Origin: CAYFPX01 sp964519895
GTDB lineage: Bacteria; Myxococcota_A; UBA796; CAJQPC01
NCBI GenBank assembly: GCA_964519895.1
Contig: CAZFLE010000027.1
Span: 5,224-69,223 of the forward strand
Direction: 5' to 3'
Length of the DNA stretch: 64,000 bases
Below the pieces are notes generated by a model. The model was not told where the DNA came from. It saw only the letters and a list, made by a program, of their open reading frames with translations, and ran no database searches. This document shows, in pieces, positions 17,980-27,841 of the stretch (its first letter is position 1; the number at the start of each line of letters is the position of its first letter). The position numbers and the translations under genes are program-made.

Positions 17980-19076
17980 TGGCCCGCATCGCGGTGCACG
18001 CCGAGCCAGAGCTCGCGGGGGGTCGCCTGCGGCGAGAGCTGGAACAGGCCGGTCACGAGGTGCTCATCGGGCGCCCCGCAGCGGTCTGCGCGCGCGAAGC
18101 CGTCGTGGCGCTGGTCTCGACCGCGGTGGAGGGCCAGGACGCGGCGTCATGGACCCAGGCCGCCCGCGCGGTCCGCAGCAGTCTGCCGATCGTCTGGATC
18201 CTCCAGGACGGCGAGGACGCAGCGGGCGCCCTCGACGCCGGCGCCACCGACGTGCTGCGCCGACCGATCCCCGCTGGGCTGGTCAACGCCCGCATCCTGG
18301 GCCACGCCCGCGCGGCCGCCATCCAACGGGACGTGGTGCTCGCCCGGGCCCGCGAGATGGAGGCCATCGCCAGGGCTGCCCAGGCCCAGGCCGAGCTCGC
18401 CGAGGCCCGGGACTTCCTCCAGGGCCTGCTCCAGGTCGTGCCGGATCCGATCGTGGTCGCCGACCTGCGAGGCCGCCTGCTCACGTTCAATCGCGCCGCC
18501 CAGGACGTGCTCGGCTACGCAGAACAAGAGGCCCTCGAAGAGCTCCACGTCACCGACCTGTACGGCAACCCCGACGACGCCCGGCGGGTGATGGAGGCGA
18601 TCCGCGCGTCCGAACACCTGCGCGTCGAACAGATCAAGGTCCGCGTGCGCAGTCGCAGCGGGGAACAGGTCCCGGTGCAGCTCTGGGGCTTCCAGCTGCA
18701 CGACGGCAACGGCCAGGCCATCGCCACCTGCGGCCTGTTCCGCGACGTCCGAGAGACCGAGTCGCTCTCCGTTCGCCTCCAGCGAGCCACAGGCCAGCTG
18801 ATCGACTCCGAGAAGCGGGCGGCCGCCATCGAGGTCGCCGGCGCCGCAGCCCACGAACTCAACCAGCCGCTCACGTCGGTGATGGGACTGCTGGAGATGA
18901 TGCAGCTCCGCGGCAACCTCGAAGAAGAAGCCGAGGAGCGGTTGGAGCGGGCCTATGGGCAGCTCGAGCGCATGGCCGAGATCGTCCGGGAGCTGTCAGA
19001 CGTCACGAGCTACCGGACGACCCCCTACGTGCACGGGGTCGACATCCTGGATCTGGCACAAGAGGACAGTGGATGA
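17979..19076 (+). CDS. Sensor protein: degenerate receiver, PAS and HisKA (DHp) domains, no ATPase domain
   Basis: 365 aa, start ATG inside the larC stop (TGATG). Residues 1-120 resemble a receiver fold (ILQDGEDAAGALDAGATDVLRRP) but lack the phospho-acceptor Asp and the conserved Lys. A coiled coil (about 120-150) leads to a PAS domain (about 150-265; DPIVVADLRGRLLTFNRAAQ). A HisKA helix pair follows with the H box AAAHELNQPLTSVMG (His near 292). The protein ends about 70 residues later, before any HATPase_c domain. It is followed at once by a secreted protein gene (ATGA overlap). It may be a phosphorelay intermediate or pseudokinase. Confidence 0.8.
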   Translation: MARIAVHAEPELAGGRLRRELEQAGHEVLIGRPAAVCAREAVVALVSTAVEGQDAASWTQAARAVRSSLPIVWILQDGEDAAGALDAGATDVLRRPIPAGLVNARILGHARAAAIQRDVVLARAREMEAIARAAQAQAELAEARDFLQGLLQVVPDPIVVADLRGRLLTFNRAAQDVLGYAEQEALEELHVTDLYGNPDDARRVMEAIRASEHLRVEQIKVRVRSRSGEQVPVQLWGFQLHDGNGQAIATCGLFRDVRETESLSVRLQRATGQLIDSEKRAAAIEVAGAAAHELNQPLTSVMGLLEMMQLRGNLEEEAEERLERAYGQLERMAEIVRELSDVTSYRTTPYVHGVDILDLAQEDSG

Positions 19077-19999
19077 AGCGCCTGCTGTGGGCCCTGCTGT
19101 TGGCGGCACCCCCAGCCCTCGCGACCCGGGTTGCGCTCACGTCGGTGAAGTGCCCTCTGGATGGCACGGCGGTCCGGGTCTACGAGAAGCTCTCCGGCGA
19201 CAACCGGGGCGGCTGGGACTCGGACATGGCCCGCTACTCCAGCCACGGCCAGTGGCGGACCTACGCCGTCTCCACCTGCCCGACCGAGTTCCTGACCCTG
19301 CTGGGCAAGGACTTCGAGCGGATCCGGCCCTCTGAGCTGGGCGCCATCGAAGCGGTCCTCGCCCCGTGGCGGGCCCGCTACACCGGGGCTGACCAGATCC
19401 CCGTGTGGGAGCGCTACGAGATCGCCGCCGACGTCTACCGCGCCTTGGGCTGGCCCGCGAGGGAGCTCGCCCAGCTCTACTTGGAGGGCAGCTGGACCGC
19501 CCGGGACCATGTGGTGGGTGTCTACACGGGCCTGGAGGGCCCCGAGGCCGCGCGAGCGCTGCTCGACGCCGGCCAGCAGGAGCTGGCCAAGGAGCTGGAT
19601 CCGCCCACCCGCAAGATCGTCCTCCACAACCTCGCCCGGGTCGCGCACCGAGGGGGCTTCAATCGAGAACGGGACGCGCTGTTGGACCGATTCGAGGCGG
19701 TCGGTGATCTGACGGCCCAGGAACGGTCGGTGCTGACCGACTTCCGCCGCGTCTCGAGCGTGACTGAGCCCCACCTGCAGGACCTGGCCATCGCCGAGCT
19801 CGAGCGGGCGCTGGAAGGCACAGACCTGGACGAGGAGAGTCGCCTGCGCACCATCTACGTGCTGGCAGACCTCCACCGGCGCCGGGGACGCACAGGCGAG
19901 GCCACTGCCGGCTATGCCTTCGTGACCGCTTCCAGCGCCACCCCAGACGACATCCGACCGCTCGCAGCGTGGCTGGGGGCGGAGCTGTCCTTGGACTGA
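19073..19999 (+). CDS. Secreted DUF2225-like protein with TPR-like helices
   Basis: 308 aa. A short Sec signal peptide (MKRLLWALLLAAPPALA) is followed by a segment with CPLDGTAVRVYEKLS, DSD, and STCPTEFLTL, resembling the zinc-ribbon start of DUF2225 proteins; the second Cys pair is incomplete, so metal binding is doubtful. The remaining 220 residues are helical with TPR-like spacing. Start overlaps the sensor stop by ATGA, so the two are coupled. Function unknown; periplasmic location inferred. Confidence 0.6.
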   Translation: MKRLLWALLLAAPPALATRVALTSVKCPLDGTAVRVYEKLSGDNRGGWDSDMARYSSHGQWRTYAVSTCPTEFLTLLGKDFERIRPSELGAIEAVLAPWRARYTGADQIPVWERYEIAADVYRALGWPARELAQLYLEGSWTARDHVVGVYTGLEGPEAARALLDAGQQELAKELDPPTRKIVLHNLARVAHRGGFNRERDALLDRFEAVGDLTAQERSVLTDFRRVSSVTEPHLQDLAIAELERALEGTDLDEESRLRTIYVLADLHRRRGRTGEATAGYAFVTASSATPDDIRPLAAWLGAELSLD

Positions 20000-20054
20000 A
20001 CGACGTTGCTGAGGCATACTCCTGGGACCGCACTTCGGTCCTTGGAGGGGCCCC

Positions 20055-20900
<846 letters not shown>

Positions 20901-20930
20901 GCTCGGGGGGGCCGACGCCGGGTGGTTCCA

Positions 20931-20985
20931 AACAGGGGTCAGGAACCTTTTGTTAAGCATTAGCAAGTCGGTCATGGATCCCTAT
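20931..20985 (-). repeat. Dispersed 55-bp repeat, copy 2 (inverted relative to copy 1)
   Basis: Reverse complement matches 1931-1985 at about 47 of 55 positions. It lies in the 338-bp gene-free interval 20901-21238. The rest of that interval holds two small stem-loops (21116-21135 and 21134-21162) and no gene I can support. Confidence 0.75.
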
Positions 20986-21115
20986 GATCAGGCACTCTGA
21001 ATCTGGGGCATGACTCCGGTTTGGACTGAATGTCGCTCGGGCTTCTTCCACGGCGGTGGCCAGGCCCATGCGCGGGGGGCCCAGGCTGGTGTCCAGCCAC
21101 CACAGGGAGATCTGG

Positions 21116-21162
21116 TCGCGACATGGCTGTCGCGATCGGGGCGACTCAGGTGTCGCCGATCC
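21116..21162 (+). promoter_or_regulatory. Two stem-loops in the leader of the DUF2330 gene
   Basis: TCGCGACA (21116-21123) pairs perfectly with TGTCGCGA (21128-21135) over a TGGC loop, and GGCGAC with GTCGCC follows directly. They lie about 80-120 nt before the start codon at 21239. They may shape the 5' leader; no known riboswitch class is recognised. Confidence 0.4.
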
Positions 21163-21238
21163 GTGGATTCATGCGGGTCTGGCGACGTGGCCCGGCCTTT
21201 GCACCTGTCCGGGCCACACACCCTGGAGAGTCCTTCCC

Positions 21239-22555
21239 ATGCTCACCATGCTTGCCCTCGGTACGCTCAGCGCCCCCGCCCACGCCTTCTGCGGCACCTT
21301 TGTCGGCCAGTCCGGCAACGACCTGGTCAACCGGACCAGCGAGGTCATCCTGGCCCGCCAGGGCACGCGCACCACGCTGACCCTCACCAATGACTACGAA
21401 GGCTCATTGAGCCAGTTCGCCATGCTCATCCCCGTGCCCCAGATCCTCGAAGAGGACGATGTGCGCGTGCTGGCATCGTGGGTGCCGGAAGAGCTGGAGC
21501 GGTACTCGGGCCCACGGCTGGTCGAGTACACCTGTGACGACTTCCACGATCACTACTACCCGCGGTCCTTCTCACCCGGCTGCGCCTACGAATATGCGCT
21601 GACCGTCCAGGACGACGCCTACGAGGCGGGTGGCACGTCGGACACCGTCAACGTCGAGGCGGAGTTCGAGGTCGGTGAGTACGAGATCGTCATCCTGAGC
21701 GCAGAGGAATCCTCTGGCCTCCTGAACTGGCTCAGCGCCAACGGCTACAGCATCGACCCCGATGCCGAGGATCTGCTCCAGGAGTACATCGAGAGCGGCA
21801 GCTACTTCTTCGCGGCCAAGGTCGACCTGGCCGAGAACCTGGGCGACACCACCCTGTCCCCGCTGCAGTTCTCCTATGACAGCGAGGTCTTCTCGCTGCC
21901 CATCCGGCTGGGCACCGTGAACTCCCCCGGCGAGCAGGACCTGATCGTCTACGCCCTGACCGACTGGCAAGACGGCCAGCTGGGCATCGCCAACTACCCA
22001 GAGCGTGAGCTCTCGGACAACGAGTGCATGCTCGACGGCGACCTGGACTTCGACGACTGGTACGCCGACGCGGTGTCAGACGCTCTGTCTGGAGACGAAG
22101 AGGCCGGCTGGCTCTTCGAGTACGGCTGGGCCCCCTACCACTGCGATCCCTGCCCCGACGGCGAGGCCCTGTCGGACAGCCTGGTCCAGGAGCTGGGCTT
22201 CTCCAACGGCTCCTGGTCGGCCTACTTCAGTCGGATTCGCATGCGCTACACGCCGGAACAGGCCACCGAAGACCTGGTGCTCTACGCCACCGGCATCACC
22301 GACAATGAACAGGTCCGCATCATCCAGCACAACGAGAGCCTGGAGGACCGCTTCCCCATCTGTGACGAGGGGTTTGTCACGGACAACCCGGGGGACTGTG
22401 AAGACGAGTTCAGCGACCTCACCCGCCAGGAGCGCAGCGACTACCGGTCCGAGAACCGGGAGGGCTGCGCCACCCTGGAGGGCCGAGAGCGAGGCCTGGC
22501 ACTGCTCCTGACTGTCATGGGCGGCCTGGCCATTCGCAGGCGTCGCCAGACCTGA
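21239..22555 (+). CDS. DUF2330 secreted protein
   Basis: 438 aa. Signal peptide (LALGTLSAPAHAFC, cleavage near AHA) then the DUF2330 pattern: FCGTFVGQSG, NRTSEVILARQGTRTTLTL, NDYEG and FAMLIPVPQIL. Cys residues recur in pairs through the C-terminal half (CDPCPDG). The C-terminus is a hydrophobic helix followed by RRRR, which resembles a membrane or MYXO-CTERM-like sorting tail although the Cys is further away than usual. The start has GGAGAG 7 nt upstream; a longer reading to 21056 is not signal-like. Function of the family is unknown; surface location inferred. Confidence 0.8.
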   Translation: MLTMLALGTLSAPAHAFCGTFVGQSGNDLVNRTSEVILARQGTRTTLTLTNDYEGSLSQFAMLIPVPQILEEDDVRVLASWVPEELERYSGPRLVEYTCDDFHDHYYPRSFSPGCAYEYALTVQDDAYEAGGTSDTVNVEAEFEVGEYEIVILSAEESSGLLNWLSANGYSIDPDAEDLLQEYIESGSYFFAAKVDLAENLGDTTLSPLQFSYDSEVFSLPIRLGTVNSPGEQDLIVYALTDWQDGQLGIANYPERELSDNECMLDGDLDFDDWYADAVSDALSGDEEAGWLFEYGWAPYHCDPCPDGEALSDSLVQELGFSNGSWSAYFSRIRMRYTPEQATEDLVLYATGITDNEQVRIIQHNESLEDRFPICDEGFVTDNPGDCEDEFSDLTRQERSDYRSENREGCATLEGRERGLALLLTVMGGLAIRRRRQT

Positions 22556-22566
22556 TTCCAGTCCCT

Positions 22567-22620
22567 GACTCTGGCGTTTCCTCCCAGAGTCGGCCCCGGG
22601 CGCCCAGCGGCGCCCGGGGC
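22567..22620. terminator. Tandem stem-loops between convergent genes
   Basis: GACTCTGG/CCAGAGTC (22567-22591) is followed by a perfect 12-bp stem GCCCCGGGCGCC with loop CAGC (22593-22620). They sit between the ends of the DUF2330 and RCC1-like genes. There is no U-tract, so a bidirectional structural barrier is more likely than a classic intrinsic terminator. Confidence 0.6.
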
Positions 22621-22646
22621 TCCGTCGATCCGCGTGACCGCCCCGG

Positions 22647-23507
22647 TCAGAGCGGCGGCGTGGCCTGACCGTCCGTGTCCCGGCCCCAGCAGCTCAGCGC
22701 CCCCAGAGTGTCCTGGGCACAGGTGTGGTACCCGCCTGCGGTCACGTCGGAGAACACCCAGGCCGGGGCATTGCCCTGCTTGTCGCCGTTGTCGCCCCAA
22801 CAGGTCACGAGCTGATCCACGGTCAGCGCACAGGCGTGGTACACGCCCAGGCTCACGCGGACAAAGCTCCCGGACGTGGGGGTCGAGTCGGCCAGCTCCC
22901 CGTCTCCCCAGCACACCAGACTCCCGTCGGTCCGCACCGCACAGGCCTGGGCCGCCCCCAAGTCCACGTGCTGGAACTCGCCCTCGGGCACCTGGCTCAC
23001 GACCTCCTGGGTGGGGCCCATGCAGGACAGGGAGCCGTCCGTGCCCAAGGCGCAGGTGTTGTGGCGGCCGGCGTCCACGTGGGCCAGGGGCGCGTCGGGC
23101 AGGACCAGGCGGTCATAGGCGTCCCGCCCCCAGCAGGCGCCGCTCTCCCCGGGGGTCCAGGCACAGGCGTGGAAGCCGCCGGCCACCACCTGTTCATAGG
23201 CGTCGGTCGGCGGGCTGCCCTGACCCTCGTCGTTGACGCCCCAGCAGAACGGGGCCCCGACCCCATCGACGATGGCGCAGGTGAAGTCGTTGCCCGCGCT
23301 GACGGTGGTGTAGGTGCCGTCGGGGGCCGACGCCTGGCCGTCGTCGTCCAGCCCCCAGCACGACACGGTGCCGTCGTCGAGCAGGGCGCAGGTGTGGCGC
23401 ACACCGGCCTCGACCTGGACCGGGACCGCCAGCACGCCCGTGCCCGTGTCGCCGCTGTCGGTCGCGGTCGGGTCGCCGCCGCAGCCCATTAGGATCAGGG
23501 CGATCAA
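22647..23507 (-). CDS. RCC1-like repeat lipoprotein
   Basis: 286 aa from a TTG that overlaps the stop of the glutathione reductase gene (TTGA). A lipobox (IALILMGCGG) and a Thr/Gly/Asp-rich linker (TDSGDTGTG) lead to about seven repeats ending in HTCAL...GxxxCWG, the bacterial RCC1/ATS1 beta-propeller pattern, with one or two Cys per blade. Probably anchored in the outer membrane and facing outwards. Coupling to a cytoplasmic redox enzyme has no evident functional meaning. Confidence 0.8.
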   Translation of the reverse strand: MIALILMGCGGDPTATDSGDTGTGVLAVPVQVEAGVRHTCALLDDGTVSCWGLDDDGQASAPDGTYTTVSAGNDFTCAIVDGVGAPFCWGVNDEGQGSPPTDAYEQVVAGGFHACAWTPGESGACWGRDAYDRLVLPDAPLAHVDAGRHNTCALGTDGSLSCMGPTQEVVSQVPEGEFQHVDLGAAQACAVRTDGSLVCWGDGELADSTPTSGSFVRVSLGVYHACALTVDQLVTCWGDNGDKQGNAPAWVFSDVTAGGYHTCAQDTLGALSCWGRDTDGQATPPL

Positions 23508-24859
23508 GACGACACCGGCGTGCGCATGGTCACGAACTCCTCGGCAGCGGTCGGGTGGATGCCGATGGTCGCATCGAACACGGCCTTGGTGGCGCCGCAC
23601 TTGAGCGCGACCGCCAGCCCCTGGATGATCTCGCCGGCGTCGGGACCCACCATGTGGCACCCGAGCACCTTGTCCGACTGTCGGTCGACCACCAGCTTCA
23701 TGAGCGTGCGCTCGGTGACGTCGGTCATGGTGAGCTTCATAGGTCGGAACTCGGACCGGTAGATCACCACGTCGTGGTCCAGCCGGGCCTCCTCTTCTGT
23801 CAGGCCCACCGTGGCGATGGGCGGCTGGCTGAAGATCGCCGTGGGGATGAACGTGTAGTCGACACAGTCCACGTCCAGGCCGCCGAAGTGGTGGCGGGCG
23901 ACGTACATGCCCTCGGCGAGCGCGACGGGGGTGAGCTGCACGTGGTCGATCACGTCGCCCACGGCCAGGATGGACGGGACCGTCGTGACGTAGTCGGTGT
24001 CGACCACGATGCCCTGCCGTGGGCTCAGCTCGACGCCCACCCGCTCCAGCCCCAGGCCCCGGGTCAGCGGCAGACGTCCCGTGGCGAAGAGCACGCAGTC
24101 GGCCCGCAGGGTCGTGCCGTCGGTGAGGTGGCAGACCCGCTCCTCGCCGTCCAGAGTGATCGACTCGACGTTTAGCTGGAAGCGCAGGTCCACCCCCTTC
24201 TTGCGGATCTCGTCGGCGACGAAGGTGCGCACGTCGCGGTCGAAGCGCCGCAGGAAGAGCTCCCGCCGGTAGAGCTGGGTCACCTGGCTGCCCAGGCCGT
24301 TGAAGATGCCGGCGAACTCCACGGCGATGTAGCCCCCGCCCACGACCACCACCCGCTCGGGTAGCGTGGTCAGGTGGAAGGCCTCGTTGCTGGTGATCGC
24401 GTGCTCGATGCCGGGGATGCGGGGCATCCAAGGCCACGAACCGGTGGCGATGAGGATCTTGTCGGTGGTCAGGGTGCGCTCGCCCACAGAGACCGCGTGG
24501 GGACCGGCGACCGTGCCCCGTCCCTCGACGATCTCGACCCCCGCCTTGCCCAGGATGCGCCCGTAGACCCCGTTGAGCCGGGCGATCTCGGCGTCCTTGT
24601 TGTCCAGCATCCCCGACCACTCGAACGACGGATCCCCGAGCTTCCAGCCGTAGCCAGCCGCTTGGCGAAACTCGTCGGAGAAGTGGCTGCCGTAGACGAA
24701 GAGCTTCTTGGGCACGCACCCCACGTTCACGCAGGTGCCGCCCAGGTAGCGCTCCTCGATCACCGCCACGCGGGCCCCGAATGCAGCCGCCATGCGCGAC
24801 GCCCGAACACCGCCCGAGCCCGCGCCGATCACCACCAGGTCGTAGTCGAAGTCACTCAT
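23504..24859 (-). CDS. gor: Glutathione-disulfide reductase
   Basis: 451 aa FAD/NAD(P) oxidoreductase of class I. FAD site GAGSGGVRAS; redox-active disulfide GGTCVNVGCVPKKL; pyridine-nucleotide site VVVGGGYIAVEFAG followed by RRE and R that favour NADPH; active-site GIHPTAAEE at the C-terminus. The KKLFVYGSHF segment after the disulfide matches glutathione reductases rather than dihydrolipoamide dehydrogenases. Length is normal (about 450). It keeps glutathione reduced in the cytoplasm. Confidence 0.9.
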   Translation of the reverse strand: MSDFDYDLVVIGAGSGGVRASRMAAAFGARVAVIEERYLGGTCVNVGCVPKKLFVYGSHFSDEFRQAAGYGWKLGDPSFEWSGMLDNKDAEIARLNGVYGRILGKAGVEIVEGRGTVAGPHAVSVGERTLTTDKILIATGSWPWMPRIPGIEHAITSNEAFHLTTLPERVVVVGGGYIAVEFAGIFNGLGSQVTQLYRRELFLRRFDRDVRTFVADEIRKKGVDLRFQLNVESITLDGEERVCHLTDGTTLRADCVLFATGRLPLTRGLGLERVGVELSPRQGIVVDTDYVTTVPSILAVGDVIDHVQLTPVALAEGMYVARHHFGGLDVDCVDYTFIPTAIFSQPPIATVGLTEEEARLDHDVVIYRSEFRPMKLTMTDVTERTLMKLVVDRQSDKVLGCHMVGPDAGEIIQGLAVALKCGATKAVFDATIGIHPTAAEEFVTMRTPVSS

Positions 24860-25019
24860 GGAGCCGGCCTATCGCGGTTGGAGCCGAAGCAGGCGGCGTG
24901 GTCAGTCCAGAGGCTCGTCGCCTTGGCACAGGCCCGGGGAGGGGTCGCGGCGTTCCATGGCCCTGGAGAGAGCAAGGCCTGTGCCGGGGCCCTGTCCGGG
25001 CCCAACCCACTGGAATCAG

Positions 25020-25781
25020 TCATTCACCGTGGGGCCAGGACGTCTCCGAACGACGGCGCCTGTCTCTGGAGAACGACAACCAGCCGAGGGCCAGCAGGCC
25101 CCACAACAGCAAGGGAGAGGACCGGGTGGACCCGCTCGCGCTCTGGCAGCCAGAGGAGGCGCTGTCCGCAGACGTCCCGGTCGCTTCCGTGGACTCCCCG
25201 GGGGCCACGCTGACCGGATCGCTGTCGATCTGACCGTCCCCGTCGGTGTCCCGCCCCAGCGTCGCTCCGCTCGAGACGTCCTGGGCCAGGTCCTGGGCCT
25301 CCTGGTCGTCGCCGCCAAAGTCCACCTCTTCGCCCTCGCCGCCCAGCTCCTCGATGAGCGCGGCGTCGACCGGCAGGGGCACCCCCACCAGCAGCTGGTC
25401 GCCGTCGACCTGGAAGCCCTGTTCGAGGACCAGGTCGTCGGGCGACATGGCGAAGCCGAAGCCCGTGCCGTCGGTCGTGACCCCGGCGATGTCCAGCCCG
25501 TCGAGCTCGGCGACCACGCTGCAGTACTCCCCGGCCTCGACCTGGACAGGCCAGGTGGGCGCCGCCAGCAGGTCCAGCTCAAGGCCGAGCACGATCCGCT
25601 CCACGTCTCCACCACAGGTTCCCAGCTCGACGGCGGCCACGTCGAGCACGGCCCCGGCGAGCACGACGTCGTCGGGCACGTCGGTCCCCGTGAAGTCCAG
25701 CTTGCCCGGGTTGCCCACCGCCGTCCCGCTGGCCGGGTCCCCGGTGCAGGCGAACAGCGACAGCAGCAGGACGGGGGTCAT
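25020..25781 (-). CDS. Lipoprotein with MYXO-CTERM-like C-terminus
   Basis: 253 aa. Lipobox LLLSLFACTG, an Asp/Glu-rich beta-like body with no known family, a Ca-binding-like DTDGDGQID segment near residue 180, then a Ser/Thr-rich stretch with a Cys (SSGCQSASG), a hydrophobic helix and RDRRRR. The tail has the Cys-helix-Arg order of the MYXO-CTERM sorting signal. Having both lipidation and this tail is unusual. The start overlaps the TIGR02147 stop (ATGA), so the two form a small operon. Confidence 0.7.
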   Translation of the reverse strand: MTPVLLLSLFACTGDPASGTAVGNPGKLDFTGTDVPDDVVLAGAVLDVAAVELGTCGGDVERIVLGLELDLLAAPTWPVQVEAGEYCSVVAELDGLDIAGVTTDGTGFGFAMSPDDLVLEQGFQVDGDQLLVGVPLPVDAALIEELGGEGEEVDFGGDDQEAQDLAQDVSSGATLGRDTDGDGQIDSDPVSVAPGESTEATGTSADSASSGCQSASGSTRSSPLLLWGLLALGWLSFSRDRRRRSETSWPHGE

Positions 25782-26632
25782 GAGGCCTCGGGGGAGCGGG
25801 TGAGGGGGAAGAGCTGCAGGTTCACCTGGTACACCCGTTCCGTGGCAGCTGCCTGGTCATCGCACAGGTTCAACAGGCGCTCCTGGAAGGCATTCAGCTC
25901 TTCCTTGAGCCTGGGCACCAGCGCCGCCGGGATGCCCACCGTGACGGCGCACAGGTGGCGTTCCTCGGGATCGATACCCTCGATGGCATCCCCGGCGCGG
26001 GCGATCATCTCCCGGTGGTAGTTGTGGGCTGCCAGCCCGGCGACCTCGTGAGGGGTGACCACGGAGACCTCTGCCGGCTGCAGCGCGCCGGTGGCATCGG
26101 CCGCCAGCATTCCGAGGGCCTTGAGCGTGCCCAGAGCATCCCGGGCCTGGGACTGGGTGATCGTGGGCACGAGCTGCCGGGAGAGCCAGGCGGGATCGTC
26201 TCGGAAGTCCGCACGGTGGGCCAGCTCGCGGGTCGCCGGGATGTACCAGTTCGACAGGTAGCGCATCATCGAGCCATCCAGCGGCCTGGCACGGCGGAAC
26301 CGGCGGCTGGCGTTCACCCGCTCCCAGGCGTCGTTCTTGGCGGCCACCGTCTCGGCCTGATCCAGGTGGACCAGGGCCTCGAAGAACCGGGCTTCTTCCT
26401 GGGAGAGGCCGAGAGCGCGGATGAAGCCTTCGGTCGTGCGCTGGGACAGGTTGCGGTTGCCCTTGATCACCTCGTTCAGCAATGACGGGGAGCGGATCCC
26501 CGCGCTTCGCGCGAACACACGGTGGCTGTAGCGGTGATCCGCGGCTTTCTGCGCATCGAACCACCCCCGCAACCAGCTGCGGTAGTCGATGGTCTGGAAC
26601 AGGTCGGGGCCCGGGACGCGTCTCACGGCCAT
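25778..26632 (-). CDS. TIGR02147 family protein (putative DNA-binding regulator)
   Basis: 284 aa. The N-terminal 70 residues contain a helix-turn-helix-like segment (FARSAGIRSPSLLNEVIKGNRNLS), split here as ARSAGIRSPSLLNEV, typical of TIGR02147 proteins, which are numerous in Myxococcota, Bdellovibrionota and Fibrobacterota. The C-terminal domain (about 120-284) is a DUF4423-type helical region. The ATG at 26632 directly follows the palindrome GGATATATCC. It is divergent from the 26759 operon across an AT-rich interval with repeated GGATAC boxes, so it may regulate itself, the lipoprotein and the divergent genes; this is inference. Confidence 0.8.
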   Translation of the reverse strand: MAVRRVPGPDLFQTIDYRSWLRGWFDAQKAADHRYSHRVFARSAGIRSPSLLNEVIKGNRNLSQRTTEGFIRALGLSQEEARFFEALVHLDQAETVAAKNDAWERVNASRRFRRARPLDGSMMRYLSNWYIPATRELAHRADFRDDPAWLSRQLVPTITQSQARDALGTLKALGMLAADATGALQPAEVSVVTPHEVAGLAAHNYHREMIARAGDAIEGIDPEERHLCAVTVGIPAALVPRLKEELNAFQERLLNLCDDQAAATERVYQVNLQLFPLTRSPEAS

Positions 26633-26738
26633 GGATATATCCGAAGATATTCGACTTGGATACATCAATGACTAACAAATCGCGCATGTATGCCATTTGG
26701 ATACGTTTTTTTGTATCCACTCAATACGCATTCGTATT
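26633..26738. promoter_or_regulatory. AT-rich divergent promoter/operator with GGATAC boxes
   Basis: The palindrome GGATATATCC (26633-26642), TTGGATAC at 26656-26663 and 26697-26704, its complement GTATCCA at 26713-26719, and the palindrome AATACG-CATT-CGTATT (26723-26738) occur in about 100 bp. Base composition is sharply AT-rich against the surrounding GC-rich DNA. It separates TIGR02147 (minus) from the 26759 operon (plus). Likely operator sites for the TIGR02147 protein. Confidence 0.55.
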
Positions 26739-26758
26739 CACATGAGTACAGTTCACCC

Positions 26759-27841
26759 ATGCTCTTCCCCATGCTCGCCACCCTGCTCACCGGCGCCGTC
26801 CAGGCCCAGAGCCCGGACCCCCAGGTCATCCAGGTCCGGGCGGACACGGTCCTGGTCGGCACCCCCGGAGAGGGCTGGACACCGGGCCAGACGGTCGCCG
26901 TCTACGTGGCCGAGGCGCGACCAGATCCCCGCACAGACGAGCCTGTCCAGGGCTTGCGCTACGCGGGGGACGCCCGGATCGTCTGGGTCGGTCCCGAGCT
27001 GGTCGCACTGGTCCTGGCCTATCCGGTCGCCATCGCCGCGGGCACGCCCGTGCGCCTCGGGTCCCCTCAGGGCGGCGAGCCCACGCCGGCCTGGCAAGCG
27101 CCGGCCCCGGTCGCTGCAGCCCCCCCACCTGAGCCTCCCGCAGAGCCCAGGCCGCCGTCCGGGCTCGTCCAGGGCCTCATGGCAGTCCACCTGGGCCAGG
27201 TCCACGACGACGACGCGACCTGGCCCCAGGCGCTTGCCTTGGAAGGTGGCCTCATCGGCGATGGCTACGACACCGGCGCCGGCTGGGGCGCGGTCGCCTG
27301 GTCCCTGCGCCCCCCTGAGGGCCCGGGGCGCGTCGAGGTGCGCCTGGAGGGCCTTCGGGGCGAGCGCTGGGTCACGGGCAAGGGCGACGAGCCCCACGCC
27401 ACTGAGCCCGCGGTCGGGTACTGGCTCCTGACCCGGGTGGACACAGCCGGGGTCGGCCTTGCGGCCTATGGCGTGCTCGGCGCCGGCGTGGACGACGTCG
27501 GCCCCGGCGTGGCCCTGGGGGCCGGCCTGCGCTCGGGCCACCCGGATCGGACGCGGATCGAGCTGTCGTGGCAAGGACGAGGCCGCATGGGCCAGCGCTT
27601 CGTCCTCGATGGCCGGGTCGCCTTGCGCGACGACCTGCGTGTCGGCGTGCGCGCCCGGGCCGGCACCCTGCCGGTGCACCAGGGCGACTTCCTCCAGTGG
27701 CGAGCCGACGGGGCCTTGGTGGTGGATGCCGTGGTTCGGCAGCGCATCGCCCTCCAGTGGGCGCTGGGCGCCGGTGGGTACGACCTGCCCTGGCGGGACC
27801 TGGGACTGGTGGCCGACGGCCGCGTGGAGGTGCGCTGGTGA
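26759..27841 (+). CDS. Secreted protein with Pro-rich linker, possible outer-membrane barrel
   Basis: 360 aa from the ATG at 26759, which gives a clean signal peptide (MLATLLTGAVQAQ). Residues 20-110 form a small beta domain, a Pro/Ala/Glu-rich linker runs about 115-140, and the C-terminal 210 residues alternate polar and hydrophobic in strand-like periods, ending in Trp, as in outer-membrane barrels. An upstream ATG at 26690 is inside the operator region and unlikely. First gene of a three-gene unit with 27841 and 28416. No family recognised. Confidence 0.6.
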   Translation: MLFPMLATLLTGAVQAQSPDPQVIQVRADTVLVGTPGEGWTPGQTVAVYVAEARPDPRTDEPVQGLRYAGDARIVWVGPELVALVLAYPVAIAAGTPVRLGSPQGGEPTPAWQAPAPVAAAPPPEPPAEPRPPSGLVQGLMAVHLGQVHDDDATWPQALALEGGLIGDGYDTGAGWGAVAWSLRPPEGPGRVEVRLEGLRGERWVTGKGDEPHATEPAVGYWLLTRVDTAGVGLAAYGVLGAGVDDVGPGVALGAGLRSGHPDRTRIELSWQGRGRMGQRFVLDGRVALRDDLRVGVRARAGTLPVHQGDFLQWRADGALVVDAVVRQRIALQWALGAGGYDLPWRDLGLVADGRVEVRW

